Of a stretch of DNA of 64,000 nucleotides, positions 1 through 12,737 are shown piece after piece; within the stretch, counting starts at the first letter, position 1; every line of letters starts with the position of its first letter. Made by a program: the position numbers and the translations under genes. The notes below the pieces were generated by a model that was given only the letters and a program-made list of their open reading frames with translations, made no database searches and was not told the origin of the DNA. The stretch covers positions 18,506,001 through 18,570,000 of the forward strand of contig CM045731.1 in NCBI GenBank assembly GCA_024760905.1, given 5' to 3'. This stretch comes from Plotosus lineatus (taxonomy: Eukaryota > Chordata > Actinopteri > Siluriformes > Plotosidae).

Positions 1-614
1 TTTTTTTTTGCTCTGCAGTTTTTCAGCCTTCCTTGCCTTTTATGACCGTAAACTAAAAATGTATCTAGTACTAATTACCTAATGCTGTAAAACTACACAA
101 ACAAACAAACATTTACACATGTCACCTGACTCCCATGATCTGTGCAGAGCCAGCTGTTCTGCATAGTGTGTTAACGCACTATCAAGCAAGTCAGGCAGTG
201 CACCGACCGACTGTTGATAGCCAGGAAACAAGGTGCACAGAGCCTCGCCTCACAAGACAAACACCCTACCGGGCGTACCTCAACCCACCCCCCCAAATTT
301 TCTCAACGGATTTACGTAAATTTCGAGAATGATATTTTTGGTCGTAAGGACTTAGAAATGCACGGATCCATGGAAAATTCTCAGACCTGAATGCCTGAGT
401 CTTGGACTCAAAACCTTCTTTCTGTCAGATGGTTTACAAACCATGATCCCACTGTGCCGCTGTAATTTCTACAAATAGAACCTCCGAAATGTTACACACT
501 GCACCTTTAAAATAATACACAAATAAGTACAAAACTAAACTTAAAAGTTATACAAGCTTTTGGATTTTATTTATTATTTATGTATTACATAATAAATGTT
601 CAGTGTGTACCAAC
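1..614. other. Non-coding stretch downstream of the last visible EGF exon
   Basis: Intron sequence is expected here because the exon ending at 615 is followed by a GT donor. I see no further EGF-type exon and no strong coding pattern. A C-run and ordinary AT-rich sequence are present. Confidence 0.4.
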
Positions 615-808
615 CAACACAGCTTTGTCTGTCAATGTGCAACTGATATCCTGCATGACAGGAGCAGATGAAGGTGCCTGGTGTGTTGGTGCAAAGTTGC
701 TCACATGGCGGGCTTCCACTTGTACACTCGTCCACCTCTGCAGAAAAGAGGAACAGCGGAGAGACAAAGAATGAGAAGGGAATAAGCAAAATGAAGACCA
801 GTAGAATA

Positions 809-863
<55 letters not shown>

Positions 864-1298
864 TATAAGACTTGTAAGACTTGACTGTGGGAAGAAACCG
901 GATAAACCCTGATCAATACTCTTTAGGGATTTATTTCTTCTTGTTTAAATATTTGTGTTTTTGGTCTGTGTACCTGTACAGTTGTGTAGATCATCCGCCA
1001 GCGTATATCCTGTGCCACACTGGCAGTTGTACCCTCCTGGTATGTTGGAACAATTATGCTCACAATGGCCGTTGCTTATAGTGCACTCATCTATATCTGT
1101 TACCATAGGAACAAACACTAAAACAATGGAAGACATGTTAGGTCCCCCCCCCCCTTGTTTCTTTGAAAACCAGTAAAAATTACAACCTTTTAATTAAGCA
1201 ATAATAGATGTATATGAGGGGTTACGGATATAGTTTCTAAATAGCCCTTTGGTCTTAATTACCCACGCCAATAAGTTCATGTTTTACCCTTTGGGTGA

Positions 1299-1358
<60 letters not shown>

Positions 1359-4271
1359 ACATGTGCTAGCAGGATCACACAAAAAGTTACGTATGAATGT
1401 CCACAGAATTTGTACCAGTGGTGCTGCTTTGGGAAAGGAAGACACCAGTAGATTTTGGAGATGACCTGGGTCAGCTTATGGATCCGGGTATTTTTTTTTA
1501 ATGATTCTTTAACATTGTGAGGTCGGAGAATATTTTTGCAAGTGTGGTGTTATAGCAGACCACCCACAAGAGAGGGTGTAGGGGGTGGGTGGATGGATGG
1601 ATGGGAAGAGAAATGCTATATATTTAGTGATATCTCCAAAAAAAAACCAAAATTACTGTAACTGGATTTACAGACAATGAAATACTGCCGAGACTGACCG
1701 TAGCATGTGTGACCGTCGCCGCTGTAACCCCGATGGCACTGGCAGAGGTAGGATCCAATCACATTTGCACAATGAGCATTCACATTGCAGCTATGAAGCC
1801 CTGTGACACACTCATTCACATCTACAAAAACAATTAATCCTGCATAAGACGCTGACATGTTCTGATTATCATTTCTAACACCCCAGGGATAGCCAAAAAT
1901 ATAAATAAACAAACAACCCAGATCAAAAATCAGCAGGGTGAATAATTTGCATAAATTGTTAAATATGTATGAAATTTGCATAAGATATACAGTACTACAA
2001 TGGCGATAATCTATGATATACATCATACCTGTGCAGTAGGTCCCATTGCCATGGTATCCACGGGAACACACACACTTATAGCTCCCAAACGTGTTCTCAC
2101 ATACCCCTTGATTAATACACACACCTTCCAATTCAACACATTCGTCTACGTCTTGAAAGAAAAAGAAATGTTGACGTGCAAATACCATAAACGTCAAATT
2201 TCAAATAAAATTAAAGCCAACCATAAGAAAAGCAGGCATACGTCATACACATCTTTGCATATCAAAACATACTACAGGGATCCCTCACTTTCTGTGGTTA
2301 ATTGGGACCGAGATCCCTCCGCGACCACCGAATTCCGCAAAATAGGATTGACCCCTCTGACTGACGTATACGGACCTGTATATGTGTATATACTATCAAT
2401 AAATACATATTCAACGCTATAAATGCTTATAATAACAATTAAACATTCAAAAATGTAAATAAAATATAAATACACACACACACACACACGCACTCAGATG
2501 CGCACCTCACATAAAAATGTAAGTACAATCGGCCCCCTACTTACGAAGACCCCTGGGTACAAAATCCCCGGTTACGAAGATCATTTTCCTAAGTTTCCGT
2601 CCCCAGGATACGAAAACAACCCCCTCTTACAAAAAGAAATTCAAAATTCAAACGCTCCAATCAAATTTTCACACGATATGCGAGTTGCTCTCTCATTGGC
2701 TGTCTCTCAACATCCCGCTCTGCTCGCCTCCCATTGGCTAGGAGGTAGACCTTAACGCAGAAATACAGTGAGGAAGTCTGATCTTTCAAACAGCTACTGT
2801 AATTCCGAGAGAGATAGAGACAGAAGGAAGCTTAACTCTTTAGTTTAGTTTTTTAAGTTGTTTAATTCGGTAAATGTTTAATAAATGTGGGCACATTTGA
2901 GCTCATCTGGAATTCCGATCCCTCAAGGAATCAAATTAAAGTTGAATTTGGACCTTCGATCTGTCAAGCAGGGAATGCGCTTTGAATTCCATGTCTTGTG
3001 GGCGTGGCCCACAGCGAGCGAGAGGGAGAGAAAGAGAGAGAGAGAGAGATAGACAGGGGTGTGTTAATAAAAAATGTTTAATGATGGTTTAATTAATAAA
3101 TATGTTAATAAAATGGTTTAATATGTTAATAAAATGTTTAAATGGTTTAATAAATAATTTTCTTTTACTTTTAACACATACTTCATACAAAATTGGTGTA
3201 CTTTTATCATTTTTAAAGGGTTTATGGGGTTTATCCAGTCCAAAGACTGGAGCCTTGGAACGAATTAGGCATTTAACATGTAAAATGTGACCCCTACTGA
3301 CAAAATCCCCGCGTTACGAAAACGGCTCTGGAACTGATTAATTTCGTAGGTAGGGGGCAGACTATAGTTTTGTTGGGGGTTTTTTATTTTTGTTTGTTTG
3401 GGTTTTTTGCATAATTGGCCTTGTTTTTGTGGCATTTTCTTTAACTTTCCCCCTATTCTTCCTTGACTTCCTTATTTTTTAATTTGATGAATATTTATTA
3501 AAAAAAAAAAGAAATAAAAAAATGCGATGCACTGAAGCCACATGAATTGAAGTGCGAAGTAGCGAGGGATCCCTGTATTGCCATTACAAGCTTCTTCGTG
3601 AAGAATTATAAAATAAATAAATCCACATACATTGTGAAAAGTCACACGTATTTCATGTACATGTGACAGTCAACACACAAGTAATTTGCATATGAATGAA
3701 CGGTGGTATATGATTACCAGGAGTTCCATCTGCAGGCAGTGTCTCCATCTAAATATTATTCTAAAGCTTGTGAGAATTTTTTATTTTATTTATACACACA
3801 AACACACACACCTAGGCAGGCACCCTTGTTTTCTCTGAAGCCAGCATGACACACACATTTGTAGCTTCCCTCGGTGTTCTCACAGACATTCCCCAGTTCT
3901 CTTCTGCAGCTCTCTTCGAACGTGCACTCGTCTACATCTGCATTAAACAAAGGATAGGTCTGTGTGGGACTACAGAATAATAGAGAAAACCATTAGAATC
4001 ATTCGATGTACAGAAGCCAGTAAGTCAAAAAATTTTCCCTCAGAGGAACCTCACCAATACAGTCATATCCATCAAGTCCGAGTACAAATCCGTTCGGACA
4101 GTGACAGTGGAAGGAACCTGGGCTGTTCTTACATGCTGCCCTTCGCCCGCACGCCCGTAGACCAGTTACTGCAGCTAATGTGCACTCGTCTATATCTATA
4201 AATATGCAGTTTCAATCTATAAATATACTAACTCCATTGTACATAAATGCATTATTTGAAAATTCTTATAA

Positions 4272-4320
<49 letters not shown>

Positions 4321-6362
4321 ATACTATAATCATTTTATTAGATCCTTACCCTGACAACCTCGAGAATCCATCAGATAACCACGAACGCAGCTGCACAGGA
4401 AGGAGCCTGGGGTGTTGGTACAATTGCTGTGGTACCCACAGGGTCCTTCATCACTCTGCTCACACTCATTAATATCTTTAAATAAAGAGGAAGGAAAAGA
4501 GAGAATACACTACATGGATAAAAGTTACGAATACCCGACCATCAGACTCATATGTAGCATCTTCCAAAAATTGGTAGTGAAGAATTGAAGACAAAAAACT
4601 GTCCAGTTTCTTTGTCTGGTGTTGGGTTACAATTTCTCTTCAGTAAGAACTTGGTGGATTTGTGATGATGGCACTGATCGTGGCCTCAAGGATTCTGATT
4701 CGATGCCAATCATGATAGAATGTGGGAATCGTAGTAGAGCGGAAAAAAAAAAGTGTAACAGTCCTTGATGCACCATCATAGCCGAACTTGTTGAATTTGG
4801 AAACGTGACTTCTTCAAGTTTTATTTCTAGGATGCACCCTGCCTCATTTTTATACCCAATCATGCCCCAAGCCTGATCATAAATTGTAGTGCTCCACGCT
4901 TTTTTGAGTCATGGATATCGCAGACATTGTGCCCCAGTGTGAACCCAGAGTTAGCATGGATGCTACTGAACATAAACTACAGTGAATGTGATCACGGGTG
5001 GCAAGGTGGGTATTGGTGAGCATGTCTGCCTCACAGCAAGAAAGTAGGTAGGTAAAGTCCTTTGGGCTTTTTACACCCGAGCCATAGTGGCTCATCAGGC
5101 CAGTGCTTATTCCCGGTTTCCAGGGCGTGAAGCGACTAGGAGTACAACTCCTCCTGGATGGGACGCTAGTCCATCGCAGGTCACCTTCCCAGTGTATTTT
5201 TACTGGTGCCCATTTACACTGCTGGGTGAACAGAGGCACACTTGTGGTTGAGACCTTGCCCAGGGGTCTTAGCACAATGAGGGTCTCACTCCCGATCACG
5301 AGCGCAGCAGCCCAACCACTATGAAACCAGCCCCACATCACATCACACAGGCCTGGGTTCAATTCCCAGCTCGGGGGTTTCCGTGTGAAGTTTGCATGTT
5401 CTCCCTTTGGGTTCTGAGGTTTCCTCCGACCGTCCAAAAACATGCACAGTAGGATTTTTGACTTTCAAACCACCCTTAGATATCTAAATGTGAATGTTGG
5501 CCATGTGATGGCATGGCGAGATGTGCAGGGTGTACCCCGCCCTTCTCGGCTAAGACTAGATTTGAATTAAGCAACTTTGAAAACGAATGAATGTGTCGAT
5601 CACTGTGTTATATGAGTGTGAGCTTTATGGTGATTGGTTAATACAGTGGCCCGCATTTTAAAACAGAGATGTGAAGAACTTTTACATCCACTGTACCTAC
5701 CATAAGTGGCTTCCACAATAAATGTACAGTATAATGTTTCCTGATGATCATAGGCCCAGGTGATAAGATTCAGGAAAAGAATAAGTGTTTCAAGTGTGGA
5801 ATGTGTGTAAATAAGTGTTTGGATGCCATACCCTGACACTCTGAAGTCCCTTTCTGAACGTAGCCTACAGCACAAGAATCACTAAAACCCTCCACAGGTA
5901 CTGTGTCATTAATAAGGCTGGGTGTTGGGCTGGAGGTCAGGTCTGAATATGAAAAAAGAAACGTTGCGTCAGATTTATAAATAAATTAACGCGTGGTGAA
6001 ACACTGGAACTCGGCGGGTCTGTATGTCTGAGCGTTTTTACCTGTAGTAGAAATGTTCGGTCTGACAGTGATATCTGGAACGCTGGTGCTTTTATTCTAG
6101 TCATAAATAAATAAAGACATATCCAGAATGTATCTAGGGTACATCCATGCTTTTGAACATGTCACATCTTCATTATTAGTTTTTTAATCTGATCAATTAT
6201 TCCAGGCACAATATTTTTTTTAGAAACCTGCAGCTGAAATTTTTACAAACAGACCTGGTAACTGGCTAGTGTATCCGCAGATTTGATGACCTCGTTGCCC
6301 CTCAGTCCACTGCTGAGACAGTTCTGGATTGTTAGCAATAAAAGCACAGCTGGAATTTCCAT
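615..6362 (-). CDS. N-terminal part of a secreted or membrane multi-EGF (calcium-binding) protein
   Basis: Ten coding exons join in frame on the minus strand: 6362-6255, 6096-6042, 5942-5832, 4475-4350, 4195-4055, 3937-3812, 2151-2029, 1821-1699, 1096-974 and 737-615. The first begins with ATG in a good context (AGGATGG) and encodes a signal peptide ([19 protein letters not shown]). Exons 2-3 give a Ser/Thr/Pro-rich linker ending in a short Cys-containing segment. Exons 4-10 are seven EGF_CA modules, each on its own phase 1-1 exon of 123-141 nt and each starting with D-(I/V)-(D/N)-E-C or EVDEC, with the usual six cysteines and an aromatic residue near Cys5. The Ca2+-binding consensus and signal peptide imply an extracellular protein. 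The C-terminal part lies to the left of the window, so the family is undecided: adhesion GPCR E-type, SCUBE-like and other EGF proteins remain possible. The first three exon joins are inferred from splice phase. Confidence 0.85.
810..860. repeat. (TA)n microsatellite
   Basis: An A-run followed by about 21 TA units, in an intron of the EGF gene. Confidence 0.9.
1142..1698. other. EGF-gene intron without recognised elements
   Basis: Apart from a C-run near 1146 and the GT microsatellite, I see only unique-looking AT-rich intron sequence between the EGF exons at 974-1096 and 1699-1821. Confidence 0.5.
1296..1351. repeat. (GT)n microsatellite
   Basis: Long GT run ending in GCGCGC, in an intron of the EGF gene. 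Confidence 0.9.
2275..3575. mobile_element. Tigger/pogo-like non-autonomous element (family C), carrying a nested element
   Basis: Left terminus CAGGGATCCCTCACTTTCTG and right terminus ending GCGAGGGATCCCTG are flanked by TA on both sides (2273-2274 and 3576-3577). CAG...CTG ends with TA duplications and a TTCGC-like inner terminus are typical of Tigger/pogo elements. Without the nested family D insertion at 2526-3364 it would be about 460 bp, matching the uninterrupted copy at 16294-16732 (439 bp). It lies in an EGF-gene intron. No transposase is seen. Confidence 0.75.
2526..3364. mobile_element. Tigger/pogo-like non-autonomous element (family D), inserted in a family C copy
   Basis: Termini CAATCGGCCCCCTACTTACG and, at the right, a degenerate inverse (TAGGGGGCAGACT). 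Two further copies at 41747-42780 and 42860-43688 share the interior, including tracts of degenerate TTAATAAA-like repeats. It sits at a TA inside the family C element, so it is younger than that copy. Confidence 0.72.
4278..4318. repeat. (TA)n microsatellite
   Basis: About 18 TA units followed by CACACA, between two EGF exons. Confidence 0.85.
4990..5345 (-). mobile_element. tRNA-derived SINE (composite of two families)
   Basis: On the minus strand the central part matches the SINE at 11530-11843: GACCCTCATTGTGCTAAGACC, CAGTGTAAATGGGCACCAG and GACTAGCGTCCCATCC segments. It is flanked at 4990-5045 and 5345-5580 by pieces of the family with the CCTCACAGCAAGAA head and the GAATGAATG tail, so one SINE appears to have landed in another. 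Confidence 0.65.
6255..6362 (-). CDS. Signal-peptide first coding exon of the EGF gene
   Basis: ATG is at 6362-6360 and the exon ends in CCAG followed by GTCTGT. In this frame the exon encodes 36 residues with a classic hydrophobic core (VLLLL) after Met-Glu-Ile-Pro-Ala, and it ends in phase 0, matching the phase-0 acceptor of the exon at 6096. The other open frame through the same bases ends in phase 1 and would not match that exon. This fixes the start of the gene. Confidence 0.75.
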
Positions 6363-6629
6363 CCTAGGGGCAACAATAAAGTTCAGGAAGATATTCACAC
6401 CACCATTTATAACGTGCTACGCAGTGTTAAACACGTCCGGAGGTCAAGCCCAGACATGACTCGTGGAGGACCCTGTTATGAGCTTACTTTTCCATTCATT
6501 TATCTGCCGAAGGGAGGGTGGAGCCTATATCAACCGATTCTGGGTGAAATTCAACAGTCCATCACAGGGTTAACACACACATATCAGCAGTCACACTTTA
6601 CAAGCGCCATAAAGGGGGAAATTTGGAAC

Positions 6630-7250
6630 AGTCAATTAGCCAAATGTGCATATTTTTGGAATGTTGAAGGAAACCAGAGTACAGAACTCAGAGGAAAACC
6701 ACACAAGCACGGGGAGATAAATAAAACTCTACACAGAAACACCCTCACCAAGCCCGGGACTCAAACCATGGACCTTCTTGATGTGAGGCAGACGTGCTAA
6801 TCAGTACGCAACATAATAATAGTAAACAACATCCAAACGCAAACGAGCATTGCGGACCAGAGTGGTCATGACTCAATGGTTAAGGCTCTGGATTACTGAT
6901 CAGAAGGTCAGTAGTTTCAGCCATAGTACCACCCAGCTGTCTCTGTTGGGGCCTTATGCTTTCCAAATAGAAATTCTTGGCAAACTAAAGCGCGCACGGT
7001 GGCACAGTGGTTAGAATGTCCGCCTCACAGCAAGAAGGTCCTGGATTTGAATTCTGGGCTAGACGATTGCGTTTCTGTGTCTTGTCTGTAGTTCTAATCA
7101 ATTGTTCCAGATTGTCCCTGGGGGGGTAAGTCTGTCTGTGTGTGTATTGGTTTGGAGAGCTGTTCAGATTGAACCCCGCCTTCCCCCAGTGTTGGCTGAG
7201 ATATTCTCCAGCCTTCCTGCAATCCTAGTACAATACTGTACTTACAACTC
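6630..7250 (+). mobile_element. SINE fragments, including a tRNA-headed copy at about 6991-7240
   Basis: The stretch from 6991 begins GCACGGTGGCACAGTGGTTA, a tRNA-like A box, followed by CGCCTCACAGCAAGAAGGTC and a B-box-like segment. It is the same head as at 26771 and 48386. The preceding 6630-6970 stretch resembles decayed SINE bodies of the same kind. It lies between the EGF gene and eef1d. Confidence 0.6.
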
Positions 7251-9184
7251 ACTGACTTTACTCTTCAAATAATACTCTGTATATGCTCCATATTATTTTT
7301 ACAAGTCGAGGAATAAACAACATGGAGGATTTAAGTTTGTATGAAAACCGAACTGAAATTAATTACAAGCTACAGTTTAACTTTCCATACTCCCCATATC
7401 GAAACTCCCTTTGTACACACATGAAAACAAATGGAATATTTACGGTTTTTTACTATTTTTTTTAAAACAAGCACAAGAAACGTACACACCTGGAAATCGT
7501 CGCTGCTGGAGTGAGAAGCTGACAAGAGAGCTGAGGGGGAACTGAGGGGGTCGAGACTGACTCCACATCCTGTACTGTAATTGTTCACTTCCCACACAGC
7601 CACTGGTTTACTTTACATTGGCATAAACAATTTCAAAAATAAGATAAATGAATGAAAAACCCAAAGAATATCGATGGAATCATTATTTTAACGGTCACTG
7701 CTTGCTTTCTACCACTTGTGAGTGGGGGAGCCACATTAGCAAAGAAGCATTAGCAAATATCTTCTCGAAATAATGAAAACAATTAAACGCATTTTTAAAG
7801 CTGAATGGGAACCAGATAAGAATAATTAAATGTAAAATAAAAGTAAACGGCATCAAATAAAACAAACACTATACTCCACTCTACAGTATTACCTCAGAAT
7901 GTCTGCCAGCTTACTCATCAACGGCTAATTTTTTAAAACATCATTATTAATCAACGACAGAAAAACAATTGAATATATATAAATGAATAATTATTGCAAC
8001 TAAAAGAAACTTTAAATACACCGAATGACATTCATTCGGTTAGTTTAATGAGCATATCTTTGAACGGTGGGAGAAAACCGGAGTCCTCAGAGAAAACCCA
8101 CACAAGTTGAGGGTGAACGTGCCACAAAAAAAACCCACCCGATCCCGGGACACAAGGACCACTGAGGCAAACGCGCTGTGCCCTACGTCACACCTTGCCT
8201 CCAACTAGATGACGTCATTGACTAATAATACACATAACGGGCAACAGCGGTGTAGTTGATATTTATGGAATTTTGGTAGAAGCTCCTTTCTAGAACCAAC
8301 TGAAAAATTGAGGCTCAATAGTCCAACAGTGGTGGTTGTGCTGGGGTCCGAACCCAGGATCAGGAACCCATTGTCTTCTGATCAGTTTTCAGTGAAATTC
8401 AAATAAAAACAAATATATCTGCTCGTTTTCCCTCATGTGACCTCTGGGAGGTTTTTAACACGCTTTCTTTTTTAAAACCTTAAGTTATAACTTTAAATAG
8501 ATCCATATTTTTGAAAAAAACAAACAAAAAAAAAAACAAAACCAAAAAACAAATAAAGATACAGTACTTTATACCACTAATTGCAAGACATGAAATAAAT
8601 CAAGTTTAATTCCGAGCATCTTAATAAAGGGATCACAAAATACATTACACCAGGAGATCAATTCCAACTATTTATTTTCAGAAATAAGAAAAGTTCAATA
8701 GATATTTTGGAATATTTTTCTGTGGTTGTTGGATTAAATGTGGGGATGGACAGATTATCAGTGTAAACAACTGGAGAGCACAGTAAACAGTTTATTATGG
8801 TTGCACAGACAATATTTGAAAAGGCAACAACTTTGAGAATAAGAAAATGTGTCATTTCTGAGTATGACATGGAAAAGTGCAGATCTTCAGTCTCCACCTG
8901 AAGCATCATAGCTGGACAATGTCATCATCATAGCTCACAATAGCAGATGTAGTAAATATTTTTGGTATTTAAGCATTACTTCATGTTATCAGAGAACATG
9001 TTTTCCTTCACTGCTGTGTCATTTGTAGTATCAGCATGCGGATTTCCATAAAATTTGTATGAGAGAGATCCAATTCAGACAGATTTGAGAACCAGGTATT
9101 TTTTGGGGGGAAAAAAACCCACCCCCACCACCACTTAATGCACATGTATAATTTTACAGATAAAAGCACAACAGAAAAACATTC
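7250..9184. other. Intergenic interval between eef1d and the EGF gene
   Basis: Mostly AT-rich sequence. A SINE-like fragment is recognisable near 8060-8200. On the minus strand 7610-7492 is open and bounded by AG- and GT-like signals, so a 5' untranslated exon of the EGF gene is possible, but I cannot support it further. Confidence 0.4.
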
Positions 9185-9202
9185 AGAATAAAGTCAGGGT
9201 TC

Positions 9203-9208
9203 TTTATT
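9203..9208 (-). terminator. eef1d: Candidate polyadenylation signal of eef1d
   Basis: AATAAA on the minus strand, about 60 bases past the eef1d stop codon at 9265-9267. The position fits a short 3' untranslated region. Confidence 0.65.
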
Positions 9209-9264
9209 GTCAAATGTCATTTCATCAACAGCATGTGTAGTGCAGAGGGGTGGTTTTTAGTGCT

Positions 9265-9585
9265 TTATATTTTATTGAAGGCTGCAACATCCACACTTTG
9301 GACCTGGAGAAAACAGAAGCACATTAGCATAGGCACACCAGTGCATACAATAAATAAGTGAAACTAATCCCTAAGTTTTGAAAGAAGCTCTCTCGCTCTC
9401 ATATATATATTCTAAAATCACCTGAAGAGAGAGGATGGTTTCACCACCCCTCGAAACAGATCTGTAGTGATAAATGGAGTTTCAATAGAAAGTCTTTGTC
9501 CTGTCCTTTTATTTTTGTTATTTGCTCTACCAAAAAGTATTGAGCACTCTCCTACGGAAGGATCTACTCAGAAAATCCTCTAAAG

Positions 9586-9664
<79 letters not shown>

Positions 9665-9685
9665 ACATATATACATACATACCAA

Positions 9686-9755
<70 letters not shown>

Positions 9756-11971
9756 ATATATATATATACATACACTGTATATAAATATACAGACGCTCCC
9801 CAGCTTACGAAGAAGGAGTGACGTTCTGGATGGCCGTTCGGTTGATGAATTGGTTCGTAAGTTGTTACAGGGCGTTCTTTAGACGGGAACGTATGTTTAA
9901 AGCTTGTATCAGTAACCTATATGACTTTGTACCAAATAAAATCTCTCTCTCTGCATAATCATCTTATTTCATTCTATTGAATTTATCATTTATTGGTACA
10001 AGGTGCAAACCTAAATGCACCATAAATTATCAAGCTAACTGATGTTAAGAACTTTCAGCTGGACCCAAAAGTAGGATGAACACGGAGAGACTTTATTGTT
10101 ACAGGGGAGGCACGTGAGCAAAGAGAAAACGTAGTCACTGCTCATGACCGCGGAACCAGAAAGATCACAGGAAAACAGGGACGTGAATAGGGACAATCTT
10201 CTAGTACCGGGATGAGTGCGCTGCTCGTCTTTATAGCACGGTAGATTGGAAACAATGTAAGGAAACTTTATTAAAATTCTTTACAAAACGTAGTACAGTA
10301 GGCCCTTGACTATTCGCGGATTTGCGGCTTGCCGAGCAACTGTCACGTGATTCAGCCAATGGCTGTCCTCCTTCCTGCTGATTGGTTGAGATGATGTATA
10401 CGCCCCTTTTTCCTCATTAGTGCACAAGTTGTCAATGAGCCTTTTTTTAGTGTGTTTCAATTACAAGTTAAGCTCCATGATGCCACTCAAACGCCAGCTA
10501 AGCGCCAGAAAAAGGTAATGACATTGGATGTCTCTTCTGAAGAAATAAGACTTTCTCCTGAAGAAACGACAGTTTCCTCTAAAGTGCCTGAAGAGGAATA
10601 ATCATCTAAACTGTTGGAAAGCTGTAGTATTAAAGTCTTTTTTCAATTATTATTCCAGTACAGTACCTAGGTTAATGTTTAGAATGTTTGTGTGTGTCTG
10701 TTTTCTCTCCGATTTGGTTGAGGGACGTGGCTGAGCTGCTCGGACTGAATGCAATTCACACCTGAATTAAGTCCTCTCGTCTACTCCCTATAAACACAAA
10801 CCGCACGCTCATCTCAATTAAAGCACGCTGCTGAAGTCCTTCCCCTTTGAATGTGAGGTGTTTGTCGCAAGTGACACACGGAGCTTGTGAGACAACGAAG
10901 TGCGGCTTATCCGGAGTTTCGATCTTTCAAGTGAGCAAGACTGTCGATAGAATGTGTTTAAGAAGCATATTTTATCGCATGTAATATATACATAATATTT
11001 TACTTCTGGTTGATCATTCGCGCATGTAATATGATACATGGGGTTTTCTTCCAGGTACGGAACTCGCGGATTATCTTCATTCGCGGGAGGGACCGGAACC
11101 AAAACTCCGCGAATAACGAGGGCCTACTGTATGCATAAATTAAAAGATATATAAAATATTTTCAAATTAAATTAAACCCACATAATGGCATACTAAAAAT
11201 ATAAAATTATTCAATTATAAGATGAACACTCTGTACATTATCAATATCATTATGTCCCGTGTTTAATCTCCTGGTTCCTCTCAAGCACAGCATAGCTGAT
11301 CTGATCAGATTTACAGAGAGTTTCACTCTTATCCAGTTTATTATATATACTGGAGTCAATTTGTTTATTCTATGAAAGTTTTGGCGAGAATCCATAAATG
11401 TATCATTCTGCTTCTCTTCCAGGACCTCCATACAGTGTAAAGCACGTGTCAGCCACATCCCTCTGCCGGAGCGGAGTATTAAGTATACCTCAGAATAATG
11501 TTTAATCATATTTCATACTTATATTTATGATATGTTGGCCTAGTGGTTAGAGTGCTGTGCTCATGATCAGGAGGTTGTGAGTTCAAATCCCAGTTAGAAC
11601 CCCACTGTGCTAAGACCCCTGGGCAAGGTCTTAACCACAAGTGTGCCTCTGTTCACCCAGCAGTATAAATGGGTACCAGTAAAATTATACTGGGAAGGTA
11701 ACCTGCGATGGACTAGCGTCCCATCCAGGAGGAGTTGAACTCCTCGTTGCTTCAAGCTACAGAAACCGGGGAAAAGCATAGGTCTGATGAGCTGCTATGG
11801 CTTGGGTGTAAAAAGCCCACAGAATTTACCTTTACCTATATTCATGATATATCTTTCTATAGATTTTATTCAATTTCTATTTCTGCTTGTTCTTCAATTT
11901 CATTTAACTTTTGACCTCGGACAGTCCTGTTCGTATGTCCAGATGTTTGCAAAATGAATGTTCTGGGGAGC

Positions 11972-12028
<57 letters not shown>

Positions 12029-12656
12029 CAGGGGAGAAAAAACTTTTTTTTTTTCATAAAAGAGTACGTCTTGAGAGAACAGGGTCAGCACACTACAATT
12101 TGCATGATAATACTTTGGGGAAAAACTGCACCTCTCGTATCCTGCTGTTCATGCGTCACTTTTCAGATGTGCATTTCACATAAAAATCTAAGTATAGTAC
12201 TGTAGTTTTGATGGCGTGGGGGTTGTTTTTGTTTGTTTTTTTTTTTGTTTTTTTTTTGCATAATTGGCCTTGTTTTGTGGCATTTTCCTTAACTTTTTAC
12301 CCTATTCTTTCTTAATTTCCTCATTTTTTTATTTTTCGATGAATATTAAAAAAAAAAAAAAAAAAAACGCGATGCACTGAAGCCACATGAATTGAAGCAT
12401 GAAGATCCCTGTATACACAAGCTGCTTACATCCATACTGTATACTTACATAGTCTTCAAATTTAGTGATCTCCTCCTCCAGCAGGTCTGTTCCCACCTTG
12501 TCGTCCTCAACCACACAGCTGATCTGCAGTTTCTTAATACCGTATCCCACCGGTACCAGTTTAGAGGCACCCCAGAGCAATCCGTCAACTTGAATGGACC
12601 GGACACACTCCTCCATCTTTGCCATGTCTGTCTCGTCATCCCACTGTATAAATGTA

Positions 12657-12737
<81 letters not shown>

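Larger units (their letters stand above)
9790..11976. mobile_element. Tigger/pogo-like element (family E) with two nested insertions
   Basis: The left end is CAGACGCTCCCCAGCTTACG. The right end, CTGGGGAGCGTCTA, is its degenerate inverse. Both ends abut TA, which extends into (TA)n tracts on each side. The interior holds a family B element (10296-11129) and a tRNA SINE (about 11530-11843). Shorter intact relatives are at 22013-22936 and 53088-53962. Confidence 0.62.

Noticed and set aside
6250..6365. Alternative frame of the first EGF-gene exon ([14 protein letters not shown]...)
   Set aside because: It ends in phase 1 and does not join the phase-0 acceptor at 6096; the frame with ATG and signal peptide fits both sides.
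7370..7603. 77-residue minus-strand frame as an N-terminal exon of the EGF gene
   Set aside because: The downstream exon already supplies an ATG and signal peptide. At most this is untranslated leader.
9522..9821. Open frames rich in Tyr-Ile repeats
   Set aside because: Translations of (TA)n; the same applies at 33048-33373 and 18411-18515.
11530..11590. tRNA gene
   Set aside because: The A- and B-box-like segments belong to the head of a SINE present in several copies, and no cloverleaf or anticodon stem is supported.
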